Source: Cryptomeria japonica (Eukaryota > Streptophyta > Pinopsida > Cupressales > Cupressaceae). From it: a stretch of DNA of 64,000 nucleotides. The stretch is taken from contig NC_081415.1 in the NCBI RefSeq assembly GCF_030272615.1, forward strand, positions 597,375,335 to 597,439,334. Direction: 5' to 3'. The position numbers were made by a program, and so were the translations under genes. Every line of letters begins with the position of its first letter. Positions within the stretch are counted from its first letter, which is position 1. Below the pieces are notes generated by a model. It worked only from the letters and a program-made list of their open reading frames with translations, was not told the origin of the DNA and ran no database searches. Positions 50,341 through 62,001 of this stretch are shown here, one piece after another.

Positions 50341-51740
50341 AATTTTGTGGGAAATACCTTCAATGTAAGGGATGGAGGCAAAGCAATGGGTTAGGGGTTG
50401 GGGGGGCTTGGTCAAGTAGTGAGAGTGATAATGGGCTTGGTTGAAGGCCCTGGTGATTTGCTTGGAAGAGTAACCATTCAAATTGAAAACTCAACAGAGA
50501 TGGACCAACTCTTGGTTTAGGTTATCCTCATCATAAATACGATAGGCTCTCAAGGCAAGGGTTTTAAGAATGCCAATTTTTTGGCTCGGGTGGTGATGAG
50601 AGGAAGAATGAAGATAGAAATCTATGTGGGTCGCTTTGCGAGAAACTCGTCAACCTAGAGACCCATCATGCTTTTTATGAGAAGGATGTCAAGGAAGGAT
50701 AGTTGGTTACTAGATTCAACCTCCTTGGTGAAGGAGATACAAGGAGATATGTTGTTAAGGTGGGTATGGAACTCTTCTAACTTCTCAAGACCATGTGGCC
50801 AACAAACGTTGGTGTCATCCACATATCATTTCCACCACTTTGGTCTGAGAGGGAAGGAGAAAAGAACCACTTGTTCAAAATGCTCCATGAAAAGATTAGC
50901 AATGATAGGAGAAAGAGGGGAACCCATAGCCACACTATCTACTTGCTCAGAGATGACCTCTTGGAAGGAGAAAAAAGTGGATCTGAGGCAAAGCTCAACA
51001 AGAGAAGCAATTTCGTCATTGGATTTTTTTCCTGACAATCTCAATTGAGTCAGGAATGGGGACTTTGGTGAAAAGAGAGACCATGTCAAAGCTAACTAAA
51101 AGATCCCCGCTCTCCAACCTCTTGTCCTTGATGAAATCAATGAAATGGGAAGAATCTTTGATGAAGGACTCAAGTTTCCCAACTAGAGGAGAAATCAGTT
51201 TGGCGAGGAATAAAGCCAACTTGTAGGTAGGGGAGCCTATGGTGTCCACTATGGGTCTAAGCGGTATGCCATCCTTATGGATTTTGGGAACACCATAGAT
51301 GTGAGGTGTAATTTCCTTGGAAGGGAACAAGTGCTTCTTGGTATCAATATCAAAAGAGGAGGAAGCCATTGCTGATTTGACCTTTCTTAAAAATTTTGAG
51401 CATGGATTGCGAGAAAGCCTTTTGTAGCTACTCGTGTTAGAGAGGAGGGCCAACATTTTGGAAATGTAATCCGCTCTATCCATAATGACTATGGTGTTCC
51501 CTTTGTCTGCTTTGGTGATGACGAGGTCATTGCTGCTCATGAGATTGTTAAAGGCCTTAAGCATTGGATTTGGGGATGTTGCTTTTAGGTGGCTTATCGT
51601 GTCTAAGCGCAACCGCACAATCTTGCCTAACTTCTTCCACAATGTCAACAGGAAGAGATTGCACCATATTTTCAATCTCTAAAATGAATTGCACATGCGG
51701 AATGGAGCGAGGGGAAATAGAAAAGTTAAGACCTCTTTTT
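50341..51740 (-). pseudogene. PLE reverse transcriptase
   Basis: Pieces in three frames line up in order with a Penelope reverse transcriptase: GLNFSISPRSIPHVQF and KPPKSNI (51557-51730); VITKADKGNTIVIMDRADY, YGVPKIHKDGIPLRPIV and GDLLVSFDMVSLFTKVPIP (51016-51675); MGSPLSPIIANLFMEHFEQ (50826-51089); the YVDD catalytic box (50814-50825); then FLDILLI, a SLG..VSRKATHIDFYLHSSS frame and an ILKTLALRAY thumb-like part. Lesions: frameshifts near 51735 (T7 run), 51580, 51027 (A7 run) and 50670; TGA directly before YVDD (50826-50828), near 50485 and near 50308. Two of the shifts lie in homopolymers. The polymerase Asp residues (FDMVS and YVDD) are still encoded. Confidence 0.87.
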
Positions 51741-52697
51741 AAAAAAATTAAATGCAAGTGGATCCAAGACAACACTGGTGAGGTTGACCACAAGTTTATT
51801 ATCCCAATCTTGGATGGAGAGAGAGTGTTGGGCAACATTATGGAAAGAATCCCACCTTGGGATATGGCCCAAAGAGAGGGGCTCAAGACTGAATGGGGGA
51901 GGGGCGGTGAAAGAAATGGGGAGAAAAGGGTCCTCGGGAAGCCAAGAGATGGGATCGGCTTGAGGAGGAGGATTGGCTGTGACAATAAGCGAAAGAGGAT
52001 CACCTATCGAGCAAAAGGACCCACTAACTAATGCTGAAGGGGAGGGATGGGGCCTAGTCAAGTTGGGAGGTAAAGGAGACCGAAGATTGGACGTAATGTT
52101 AGCTCGAGGTCTGAAACAATCTCTAAAAATATCAATGCATTTAATACTGCCAAAAGAAATGGAACGTTGAGAACTACAATACATACAAGGGAAGGAGGCG
52201 TTGGGAGGTGACCATTGACCTTCCTGAGCATGGGTGTCAAATGCACCTGGTAGCATTGTAGACCTCTGCGTGATCCGATCACTAGGCGAAATAATATTGT
52301 GATTAGAAGACCGGGACTCGATGAGTGATCCCTGAGCACGAGAGTTGAGTCGAAACATATTGGACGAACTAGTCGAATATTTTTGCAATGGAAGGAATTG
52401 AGAAGAGTCTGATTTATGCCTGCAACCACCTTGGACATTATCCAACAAGGGCAGAAGGGAGATAGGGGGGTTGGAAGATGAAGGTGAGGCCAGGTGGAGG
52501 AGTGAAAATGCAGTGAGAGGGAGGGAAAAACATGGCGTGCTAAAAAGACACATGATTGGTATGGGTGGCGGAAGGTGGAGAGTGGAACTGAGTCTTACAC
52601 TGTAAGATCTAAAACTTGTTCTTTTGCCTCTTAATGCATACTTCCTGGCGACCAATGGCTCTGGCATATGAAGTGGTGTCGAGATGAATCCAAACAT
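51726..52697 (-). pseudogene. PLE N-terminal ORF region
   Basis: A 323-codon frame opens with ATG at 52697. It is rich in Ser, Pro and Leu with no known domain until its last ~25 residues (DNKLVVNLTSVVLDPLAFNFFKK), which read directly into the reverse-transcriptase N-terminus after the T7 frameshift at about 51735. PLEs commonly carry a poorly conserved N-terminal extension here. The early part could partly be chance open frame in pyrimidine-rich DNA. Confidence 0.5.
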
Positions 52698-52760
52698 TAG
52701 GACACAATGAAGAAGCCAATTCTAAGTGCAAAGGACACAATCTGGAATTCAAATGGTTGA

Positions 52761-53640
52761 TCATCGATCTGGTCGATTTGATAACCTATCTGAGGAGAGA
52801 TAAGCTTGCACACCAGAAAATGTGCCTAGTCTTGTAGCCCCAAAGGTGGTGGGTAACTTTGATGAAAGAGGGGATCAATTTGGAATCACAACATATTTTT
52901 AAGAAAAGCCAAGTCTGCAACTTTTTTTTGCCAGTTTTATCCTCAGCGACTCAAATTGTTTAGCTTTAAAGTTCAATTCCCTCCCATGAAGGGTATAAAT
53001 CAGTTCTAAGAGATTTCCACAATCCAAGATCATGGTTTTCTCTTTGGCTAATTGAAGTGGTGTATCTTATCAGGATCATTCTCTTTTGGTCCAAATATGT
53101 TTTGGATTTTGTGTTTGGATTTTGATATGGGTCTCACCAAAGTGTATGTAGATGTACATTGGAGGATGTTTTGGGCTGACTGGTTAATGTGATTTATTAG
53201 TTTATCTACACATTTCATTTGGTTTCATTAGAATCATTTTAGAAGGATGTGATGTTATGTGCTTGGGTCCCCTCTATCTCCTAAAGTGGACTTCATTTGG
53301 TCTTAATTATTTGGGTGGTCTAATTTATGTAATATTGTATATTTTTTGGTGCCCAACCTAGTTGAGAGTTTGATGAATTATATTGTATATATAGATGTGT
53401 GGTTGTATGAGTTGATGAATTAATGTGTTTGAATTGATGTGAATTATATGTGAATGATATGCAATAATATTAGGTGTGAAAGTCAATTTGTGAATATCTT
53501 TGATGTTGATATCTTCAATGTAACATTATTTTGAGTAAGTGACTATTTTCTATGATATTGGTTTCTTGTCACAGAGGTTGAAGGATAATTTCATGATTAG
53601 GAGATCTTGTTCAATTCAATTCATTAATTCTCTGCACCTA
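52761..53640. other. Unassigned spacer
   Basis: AT-rich DNA without supported genes. It may be internal sequence of Copia relic F, which lies to its right in minus orientation. Confidence 0.4.
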
Positions 53641-54817
53641 CTAGAAGAAGGTGTGTTCCTTTTGGTAGTTTATGCATTCATTTGTATCTTTCCTTGAGAT
53701 AGTACGTCTTAGTAATACAAGTCCTTTGTATCTTGGCCTAAGGTTGTGCACCTTAGTCATGCAAGTCCAACTAGGGGAAGTGAGCTCCTTGGCATTGAGC
53801 CTAAAACATTGTAATCGATTATTAATATTGTGAGTGTGTTTCATAGAATGACTATTGCAAAAATTTTCTTTATGTCCAAAGTGATTGCATCTGTAGTAAA
53901 TAGTGTTATATCTAAAATTCAATCTATTTGGCTTTGTTTTAGTCCTACAATGATCTACTACCTTATGGCCACTATTATCGCATGCATGGTAGTAGTCATA
54001 GAAGGAATATGAACTCATAGTATTATATCTTGTAGGAACAAATGATTTCTTATTCACATAGTCATTTCAAGATCCTACTTTTGTCCTATGATTAATGGCC
54101 TTGTGACCAAACTTATTATAAGAATAACATTAACCATGAAATTAGTAATAGAACCAAGGAGTAGCATCTTGTCTAAAACTAAATTTCTTGAAACTCTTGA
54201 TCCTATCACTAACCTTTGTACATTGTCATTATCCAGCTTCTACTTTTTAATATTCATAGTATCCTTAGCATAGGCTTCTTTCTTTATTCATTTCAGTCAT
54301 GCCTTTAGGGGGATTCGTTTTCAAGTTTTGAGTATTTTCAAATCTAAGACCACCCTTATCCTTTTGGTATTTTTGACTACTGATTATCTCATCAATGATG
54401 TTAGTTCTTTTCTTGAGTTTTAGGCATTTGTAAATATCTTGTCATTTTATTTCTCCAACTCTTTCATCAGAGAGACAATTTCTTCTTCAAGCTTGGAGTA
54501 TTCAACTGATTTATCATTGGACTTGGTATTAGACAATCTACAACTCGCTTCCCTTCTTTAGTTTGAACCTTCAGATTGATGATTTTTTCTTTTGATTCTT
54601 ATAGTTTGATCTTAAGCTCTTCATTTTCTTTTCTTGGCATACTCAAATTATCTAGTGCAAAAATAAGTTCTCCTTCAAAGTCAACCTCACAATCTTCTTT
54701 ATTAAAGGCTATTATGTCTATGTCTTTCTCACATTCTAGAGGATTAACCAATACAATAGGTCCCATGTGTTCCACTCCAATATCTACTTTAGTTGTTAGG
54801 ATGCACAAAGGAACCTT
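53641..54817 (-). pseudogene. Copia relic F: Gag remnant with CCHC boxes and coiled coil
   Basis: Minus-strand pieces include an acidic coiled-coil part near the primer-binding site (ELIFALDNLSMPRKENEELK, 54599-54808) and, further on, two eroded zinc-knuckle boxes (CDNSGHKVVDHC and CNHFGHKENFC, 53641-54057), with stops and frameshifts between. The order, coiled coil next to the primer-binding site then knuckles, matches Elements A and E. It is far more decayed than either, and polymerase sequence is not seen. Confidence 0.6.
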
Positions 54818-54829
54818 TCTCTAATACCA
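54818..54829 (-). promoter_or_regulatory. Relic F primer-binding site, mutated
   Basis: Plus strand TCTCTAATACCA, two mismatches from the tRNA-Met site GCTCTGATACCA, two bases from an LTR end. Confidence 0.7.
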
Positions 54830-54831
54830 AT

Positions 54832-55770
54832 TGTTGAACACACTAATATATTGAGAGGGTGAGGGGTGAATTAGTATATTCTTATGACCTAAATTCTTTA
54901 GAAGTTCTTTGATTCAAACCATTCTATTGAAGAGAATAATGGAAAAAAATAATAATTTGACACAATTGCACACAAGGACATCACATTTATGTGGAAAACC
55001 CAACTAGGGAAAAACCACAGTGAGAAAGCTACTATCCAAATTTAGCCTCACAAATATAACTTGATTACACTAACATTTAAGGGCTACAATCCAAATAAAG
55101 TTTTAACTCCCCGTAACTCAATTTTGGCTACAACTAAAGGATTTTAAATACTCCCTACAACTTACAACATTTTTTCAAAAAAAGGCTACGACCTCATAAC
55201 AACATACCTGGCGAGATTTGATGATTAATTTCATACTACAATCTCTATTCTTCAACACCTAGTATTTTCTATTTTTTATTTTATTTTCATATAGATTCGT
55301 GCAATCTTGGTCTTCTATTTATATCCTCTTTAATTCTTTACAAAAATCAATTAGACCAACCACAAGGTAGCACATAGATGAAATGTGCAGTGCATCTAAA
55401 TGGTCAGCCACAAAAAACATGTATGTTGAGAGAAATTACGTATTGTGATTAATTCCAATGTTTGACTGAACACTATAAATCTTAGCAATTCTTCCAAGGT
55501 TAGTGCAAATATGTATACATGGTAAAAAAAGTGAAAACATGTCTTGTTTTCCCAGGAAAGACAAAACACCCAAATTATCAAGTCCTATCTGCTTGCGGTT
55601 CTAGACAGAAGTAAATATCAACATGAAGATTTGGATTTACACATTTTCAGGCTTGCCAAATGTCCCTATACACTCCTTTTACAATTTTAGACTATTTTAT
55701 TCTTCCACAAACATAAGAATACTCATGCCAATAAATCCTTCCAAGATCCCACAACACAAACAACACACTA
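54832..55770 (-). repeat. Relic F 5' LTR (right end approximate)
   Basis: It begins on the plus strand with TGTTGAACACACTAATATATTGAGAGGG and contains the C-run/CTCTCA motif near the end and the GGTTTTTCCC / GGGTTTTCC pair (54990-55025, minus strand) shared with A, C and E. The far end is guessed at an AACA near 55768. No partner LTR is visible. Confidence 0.55.
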
Positions 55771-56299
55771 TATAATTTCTAATAGTGCACTAAACTACAT
55801 GAAATTTGAACAAAATAGACACACTAACATCATGAGTATAAATCCATAACCACAAGTAAAAATGATATTATACGGAGGAGTGCAGATGCAACTATCTTTT
55901 CTTAGGCTACTATCCATAGGAACTCAACTGGCTCATACTCTATTAATATTGGAAAGTTTTGTGTTGACCATTATGCTTTGTAACTTGGAAAGTACATTCC
56001 TCATAACAACATTGGACTACCCTATGAAAAACAAGACCATATCTGCATCTATAGAGAGATGCAAATTAATTTGTTAGCCTTTTGTGATGCAAAAAATTGT
56101 GGCTTTAACATCCTAGTGGTTTATACATTTCTTTTCATATCCCATATGAAGTCTTTCAGTACGTTAGGAAATAGGAAATCATCACAAACAATATAAACAT
56201 ACTAATCTTTAGCTCAATCACAAGAACTCATTGCAATGATCTATCCTAAACAACACTCAATAGAGACATGAAATAAAAACATTCAAAACTAGAAATTAA
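55771..56299. other. Unassigned spacer
   Basis: No supported gene or repeat boundary between relic F and the LTR of Element G. Confidence 0.4.
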
Positions 56300-56599
56300 G
56301 CAAACCAAAGGTATGATTTGAATGCTCCTTCATGCGGCTCCATTGTCCTTCTTTCTTCTCCAAATGGTTTTGTTGTGGATCTCACCTACTAGTGCATGAT
56401 CATGATATGAAAGCAAGTAAATAAGATATTGCTCAAGAATACTCGAAGCGCAATTAACTAGAAATTCGATGATCTGATTAGGGGATTTGATTGAAGAAAT
56501 TCATCCAATTTATAGAGAAATTGGAGAAAAAGATCAAATTAGCATGATAGTGATTCGAATGGAAATTCAAATCAAGAATAGCAAAATTATGACATGTGT

Positions 56600-56690
56600 A
56601 TGACAAATTGCTATGCAAGGATTTATGACAATTTATGACAAATTGCTATGCAAAGATTTATGACAATTTATGACAAATTGCTATGTCATT
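56600..56690. repeat. ~39-bp tandem repeat in Element G LTR
   Basis: About 2.5 copies of a unit containing GACAAATTGCTATGCAA and GATTTATGACAATTTAT. Confidence 0.85.
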
Positions 56691-57039
56691 TCCATGAATT
56701 TAGGAGAGAAATAGGAGGAAATTGAAATTAGGAATTAGAAAATTAAAAAAATTAGAAAAAGAGGAATTAGGAAATTAAGAAAAATTAGAAATTAGGTAAA
56801 TTAAATAATAATTTGTCATTTATTAATTAATTCACAAAGAGGAATAATTAGCCAATTAAATGAACATTTAATTGTGACAAGAAGACTTAGGATAAATAAA
56901 TAATTTATTAATCCTAGAGGAAGAAATGACAAACAAGGTTAAATGATGAAATCACGAAACCCTAGAAGATGAATTAGGTCTTGATGAAAGATAATTGACT
57001 TGATCATGATTTTAAATTGATAAATGACCAATGTGATAA

Positions 57040-57370
57040 ATGATTTGATTGAGAAAATGCGCCAATTGACGAGGAACAATGACAAATTGATCCAGATTGA
57101 CATAATTGAGACAAACAACGATCAATGACAAATTGATTGCAAAATGACAAGATCGAACAAGAGGACAAGAATCGATGACAATATTGAAAATGACCATGAT
57201 CAATGACAAATCGATCGCAAAATGTCAAGATCGAACATGACAACGATCGATGACAAATCGATCGTTAAAACGACAAGATTGAAAATGATAAGGATTGATG
57301 ATAAATCGACAAGATTGATAAGAGTACAATGATCAATGACAAATCAATTGCAAGATTGATAGGAGGACAA
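57040..57370. repeat. Degenerate GATCGATGACAAATCGATCG-type repeats
   Basis: Five or six imperfect copies of a ~50-60-bp unit containing GATCAATGACAAAT(C/T)GAT(C/T)GCAAAATGACAAG-like words (broken here into short parts). The GATCGATGACAAATCGATCG core is partly self-complementary. Confidence 0.75.
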
Positions 57371-57658
57371 AACCCTAATTAGGATTGACGATGTCCAAAA
57401 TGATGACAAATAAGCACGCACATTGATGCAATAGGATAAGATCGATTAAAATCATGACTGGATAGTGTTGTCGACAAGACCAAATTCGAGAGGCGAGACA
57501 AATGAAGAATGTAGAAGAATGACTCGATGCTCACAAATGATAAAGACCATGTGCGAAACATAGGAGAAATGTTAATGTGACGCAAAAACCTAAAATGAGG
57601 CAATGCGCAAATGTTAATGTATGACTTCGCAAGTGTTGACCATTTTTAGGTGTCTACA

Positions 57659-57673
57659 TTTTGCCCCTCTTTG
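57659..57673 (-). promoter_or_regulatory. Element G polypurine tract
   Basis: Minus strand AAAGAGGGGCAAAA abuts TGTAGACACC; this is the plus-strand primer of the Tat-type element. Confidence 0.8.
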
Positions 57674-58191
57674 AGACAATGTGATTTTAAGCGTTGTTTC
57701 AAAGAACAATAATGAAAATGCCCCAGACAATAATAATGACATATGCATGCCCCCTCGAGGAATTGGCCGGAAACATGCAGAAAAGAGGCCAATTGATCGA
57801 TAAAAATGATAGGATCGAACGGACTGACAATCGGAGATCGGATGCATGAAGGACAAGCAATTGAAGATGCAAAAGACTACGACCAACATAAGATGGAGAG
57901 GGTGTACGTCCATCTATGCACTAACAAAGATCTATAAATGGGACCAAAAGAGGTGAAAATTGCTCATTTGCACTAGCCAAAGAGGAGGATTTGTTGCTCT
58001 GGACAAGGACATTTGTAGATAGATGGTGAACATTCCAATGGCAGATCACCTCGGGGAATGTGTACGTACTTATAGATGATCGGACGATGCAGGAGCAGTG
58101 GTATGTATCTCAAAAACCCATGTTTTCAATTTCATGAATTTTGATTGCTTGCAGGACATTGCGGGGCCCACAAGGGATGCAGAAAAGAACT

Positions 58192-58254
58192 CCTGCGCTT
58201 GTGTAGGGCGAATCCTGCGCTTGTGTGGGGTATTCTGTGCTTGTGTAGGGAGAC
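58192..58254. repeat. Short CTGCGCTTGTGTAGGG repeats
   Basis: Three imperfect copies of CCTGCGCTTGTGTAGGGCGAAT with ~22-bp period, followed by partly inverted CACAAGTGCAGG. No protein is supported here. Confidence 0.75.
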
Positions 58255-58457
58255 ACAAGTGCAGGTTACCTGACACAGGCGCAATTGTGCAATGCAAACC
58301 CTAATTTTGGTCAAAATGACATGCAAATGATCCGAAAAAAGGGGACAAGGGTAGGATAGGTCAGATTAGATGAAAAACACCCTAATTAGACATGAAAATG
58401 AGGAAATGCAACCCATAGGAGCAAACCCTAAAACTGACAAAATATGCCCCAATTGTG

Positions 58458-60245
58458 ATGCAGAGTCGACAGTATCCGTTGATCACACGAGAGAACCAAC
58501 CTGACTGCTTCATGCTACGACATAGACTCAGGAGCATAGAAAGAGATACACTAGCAGGACTTGGGATATACTATGTCACATTCATGCCCGAGATTAGGGC
58601 AAACAAAGGACTGCTTACCGCATTGGCAGAGCGATGGCATTCAGAGACCTCCTCATTCCATCTGGCGACTGGAGAGGCGACGGTGACACTGAAGGATGTA
58701 TGGTGTATCCTCCGCATTCCGATTCATGGAGAGATGATAGAGTATGACCCAGTGACAGGGAGAGACACATTGTGTAGATTGTTTGAGTGCGACGCAGATG
58801 ATTTGGATATCGTCGAGAGGGAGATTGGCTGGGAGACTATGGCATCAGAGTATGATCGACAATATGCAGTGATAGACATGGTGATAGCATGTCTACTAGT
58901 AGGAGATAGATGAGGACATGGATTCCCTATTGGATGGGGAAGAGTGCTGGAGCGGATGGCGACAGAGGGTACGGTATATGCATGGGGACCATGTGTACTG
59001 GCTATGCTATATTTTCAGTTGCATCAGATAGCATATCAGGGAGTGCAGACTTTGAGCTGTGGAGTCACATTGCTATAGGTATGGGCATTTGAGCACATAG
59101 CCATATGTCGACCAATTACAGAGAGACAGGTAGTACCACATCAACCATATGTGTACTGCTATGGGGGAGCACTGAGACAGGGTCCTTTTGGATATATATT
59201 ATATTGGCGACATGAGCTAGATAGACTGAGAGAATTCATATGGAGGCCATATCATGATTGTCCGGGATGGTCAGATGATAGTGATGAGTTACCATATTGT
59301 AGACAAGAGAGGTACTTGATTGGGCGACCAGTGAATCACCAGAGAGTGATTGAGTTGTACCTACCAAAGAGAGTCAGATGATAGTTTGGAGAGAGGCAGG
59401 ATGTACCTAGGAGGACTGCACACTTTGCCCGATCTCACAGAGAGACAAGTCAGTGGGGGAGTATGATTCAGCCACACATAGCATATACTGATTTCACACA
59501 GCTACAGTAGAGACAGTGGGATTGGGGATCAGATGTGGTAGACACCAGGATGACAGAGGAGTATGAGAGGTGGTTTGCACGACGACGGCTAGTGCCATTG
59601 ACAGATCTGGATATTCCAATACCTAGGAGACAGGAGGACTTCCCACTCACAGGAGAGGAGGAGGGAGATGATGAGGAGGAGGAGGAGGAGGATGGTGATG
59701 AGGATGATGGGGATGATGAGGACGGATAGGAGGATGGGGATGACGAGCAGGAGGCATGGAAGGATATACCCATAGAGCTGGAGACAGCTAGGACAGAGGA
59801 GATGGAGATGTGCAGGGTGACCATAGGGAGTCAGCAGGATCATATTGCGACATTAGAGAGACAGCAGGACCAGTTTAGAGCAGAGATAGCCAGACTCACA
59901 GCGGCTCGAGATATAGAAATTGCTTAGGCATAGCGAGAGGAACAAAGAGTCACTGAGTATATTGGGTCGATTCGGGATGCCAGTGCACGAGAGATGGCAC
60001 AGATGTTGGTAGAGACCGGAGAGGAGATACGCCATTGGAGGACACTATATGAGGGTGTCATTCCACTAGAGCAGAGAGCACTTTCATATCGGGCACGATC
60101 GAGGACAAAGAGCAGGGCACACTCTCGGAGGTCATTGAGCAGCATGGGGGTGAGTGGACCTATGAGACCACCACAGCTAGGACCAGGGGGGACATCATCC
60201 GCGAGACATGGCAGGGATGAGGAGGACAGAGGGAGCACCCAGTGA
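58458..60245 (+). pseudogene. Antisense plant-mobile-domain (PMD) ORF of Element G
   Basis: A single frame of 596 codons from ATG 58458, with no frameshift but eight in-frame stops (58911, 59076, 59379, 59382, 59508, 59727, 59925, 59931: six TAG, two TGA, no TAA). The first ~310 codons show PMD features: ANKGLLTALAERWHSETSSF, FHLATGEATVTLKDVWCILR, then GWGRVLERM, a WAFEHI block, FIWRPYHD and CRQERYLIGR. The C-terminal third has an acidic Asp/Glu run (about 59660-59760), a heptad segment with REEQRVTEYI and an Arg/Ser-rich tail. PMD proteins occur in the host (MAIN/MAIL1, gene silencing) and inside Ty3 and Mutator-like elements. The antisense position between pol and LTR says element-borne. 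The stops make it inactive. Role in the element is unknown. Confidence 0.8.
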
Positions 60246-62001
60246 CAGAGGCACGTGCTCCTTACGACAGACAGTAGACATTATGTAGTTTGACAGTTTG
60301 TAGTCAGCCTGCGGACCATACTTCGGACAGACAGTCCAATTTTGTACTCCGATATTATGATGATATATGATATGATATGCATTGATATGATGGGATGCAA
60401 TGTATTACAACTTATGTGATTTTCTATGTATGGATGACTTATGCACTGTTGATGTATCATTATGGAACATGTATGGATGTATTTTTTTTATGTGTTTTTG
60501 ATGCATTGATAATATGAAATGGATAAAAGACTTGATATGATGCTTAATGTAATGCAAATGTACTAACCAATGAATGCAGGATGCAGCATGTATGTTTGGG
60601 GAAATCGGAGCACTAGACCGAACTAACTATCTGAACTGACGAAAGAAATGTTAGTAAGAAGAAATGAGACAGAAGACAGTGAGAGATGAAGAAAAACTTG
60701 CTTTTAGTAATGCACTTTGTAGGTGAGAACCTTTATTTTTATGTAGCAAAACGGGTGCGTAGCATCATGGCATTGAAGGCCAGAGCTGAAATGCAACCCT
60801 TTTTGCAAAAGACAGACACATCACAGATAAACAACAATCACAACAAAAAAGAAAAGGACCATGATCCATCCCGGTCACTCTAAATCACTCAGTGACATCA
60901 TCGAGCAACATAAGAACATGATCGAAGATAAATCAATAAAAATATAAGATGCACAAATTCCAACAAGTCAAACAAACATCCTGATCTTCATTGTCAAAAG
61001 TTGAAAGTGCTGATAGGACGATCATGCTGTCTGGTTTCAGGACATGTGGCACCCCGTCTAAGATAGGACATAGTCTGGTTTCGAGTATACCACATCCTGT
61101 ATAAGACCCATGATAGTAGAGACAAGGACAAATGATAGTGATACTGATATTCGATGTTTATGACAATTATGATTAGTTTGAATGTCTGGTTTGATTGAAA
61201 AAGAAGTTCATCTATTTAAGCATGATTTCATTAAAGCACAATGTGTGATTGCGTGTCATTGGATGTATGCTTAGTGATCTGTCTTATACACAAAAAGAGA
61301 TCCTTTATTGACAAAATGCTTGGTTTTTTTGGATTTTAATGTTTTGAAAAAAAAATTTGTTTGTTTTTTTCAAGACTTTTTATGACTTTTTAGGAATTTT
61401 TTTTAGGACGTTTTTCAATTTTTTTGATTTATTTCAGGGCATTTTTCAATTTTTATGATCTTTTTTAGGACATTTTTCAATTTTTATGATCTTTTTCAGG
61501 ACATTTTCCAATTTTTATGATCTTTTTCAGGACATTTTCCAATTTTTATGTTCCAGTGATCAATCATGACAAGGGAAACACACCCAATGCGCATCTGAAA
61601 GACATACATAGACCGGGACCAAAACATATGTACAAGAAACCAGGGTATGCAAGACAATGATGTTGACCAATAACAGGCCTGGAATAAAACATTGGGTCAA
61701 GACAAAGATAGACGTGAGAAACCGGCCAAGAAAAAGCATAGCTTAGAGGTCATGATAGATGATGGAGCAACAATCTCATTTTACACATGGCGCCTGTTTG
61801 CCAGGTTTTTACCAAGGTACTTGCCCAAAGCGCCTGTTTGCCAGGTTTTCACTAGAGGGCGAATCATTTTCTTTTTTTACTTTTTGCTCTTTTTCTTTTT
61901 CTCTTTTTTCACTCTTTTTTTGTATTTTTTTTGTGTTTTTTCCATTTTAATTTTTTTTTGTATTTTTTCAGGATCATATTTGAAGAAGTACTGATAGAAA
62001 A
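60246..62001. other. Element G spacer between PMD ORF and pol
   Basis: No gene is supported. It contains the 31-bp tandem array at 61405, T-rich DNA to 61970, and a direct repeat of GCGCCTGTTTGCCAGGTTTT (61790 and 61831, ~41 bp apart). Confidence 0.7.
61405..61554. repeat. 31-bp tandem repeat, about 5 copies
   Basis: Unit AGGACATTTTTCAATTTTTA followed by TGATCTTTTTC, repeated nearly head to tail with few changes; the last copy is truncated. Confidence 0.9.

Larger units (their letters stand above)
49650..52760 (-). mobile_element. Penelope-like retroelement (PLE) with GIY-YIG endonuclease, decayed
   Basis: On the minus strand the order is N-terminal extension, Penelope-type reverse transcriptase, GIY-YIG endonuclease. 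This arrangement defines endonuclease-bearing Penelope-like elements and is unlike LTR or LINE elements. No LTRs are visible. Ends are approximate: the 3' side runs into A/G-rich DNA and the (GT)n/(CA)n microsatellites, and the 5' side is placed just before the N-terminal ORF start. Conifers are the seed plants in which I know such elements ('Dryads', explained in the literature as an ancient horizontal transfer from arthropods). Frameshifts and stops show it is inactive. Confidence 0.88.
56300..57658 (-). repeat. Element G 3' LTR (left end approximate)
   Basis: On the minus strand an LTR start TGTAGACACCTAAAAATGG at 57658 directly follows a purine tract (57659-57673). The LTR continues to lower coordinates; its other end is not defined because the partner LTR is outside the window. 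It contains two local tandem arrays (56600-56690 and 57040-57370). Confidence 0.65.

Noticed and set aside
51726-52031. Plus-strand frame of 155 codons opposite the PLE
   Set aside because: The minus strand carries recognisable PLE sequence in the same place.
58458-60245. PMD ORF as a host MAIN/MAIL-type gene
   Set aside because: Its antisense position between a Tat pol and the PPT/3' LTR and its eight stops fit an element-borne copy better.
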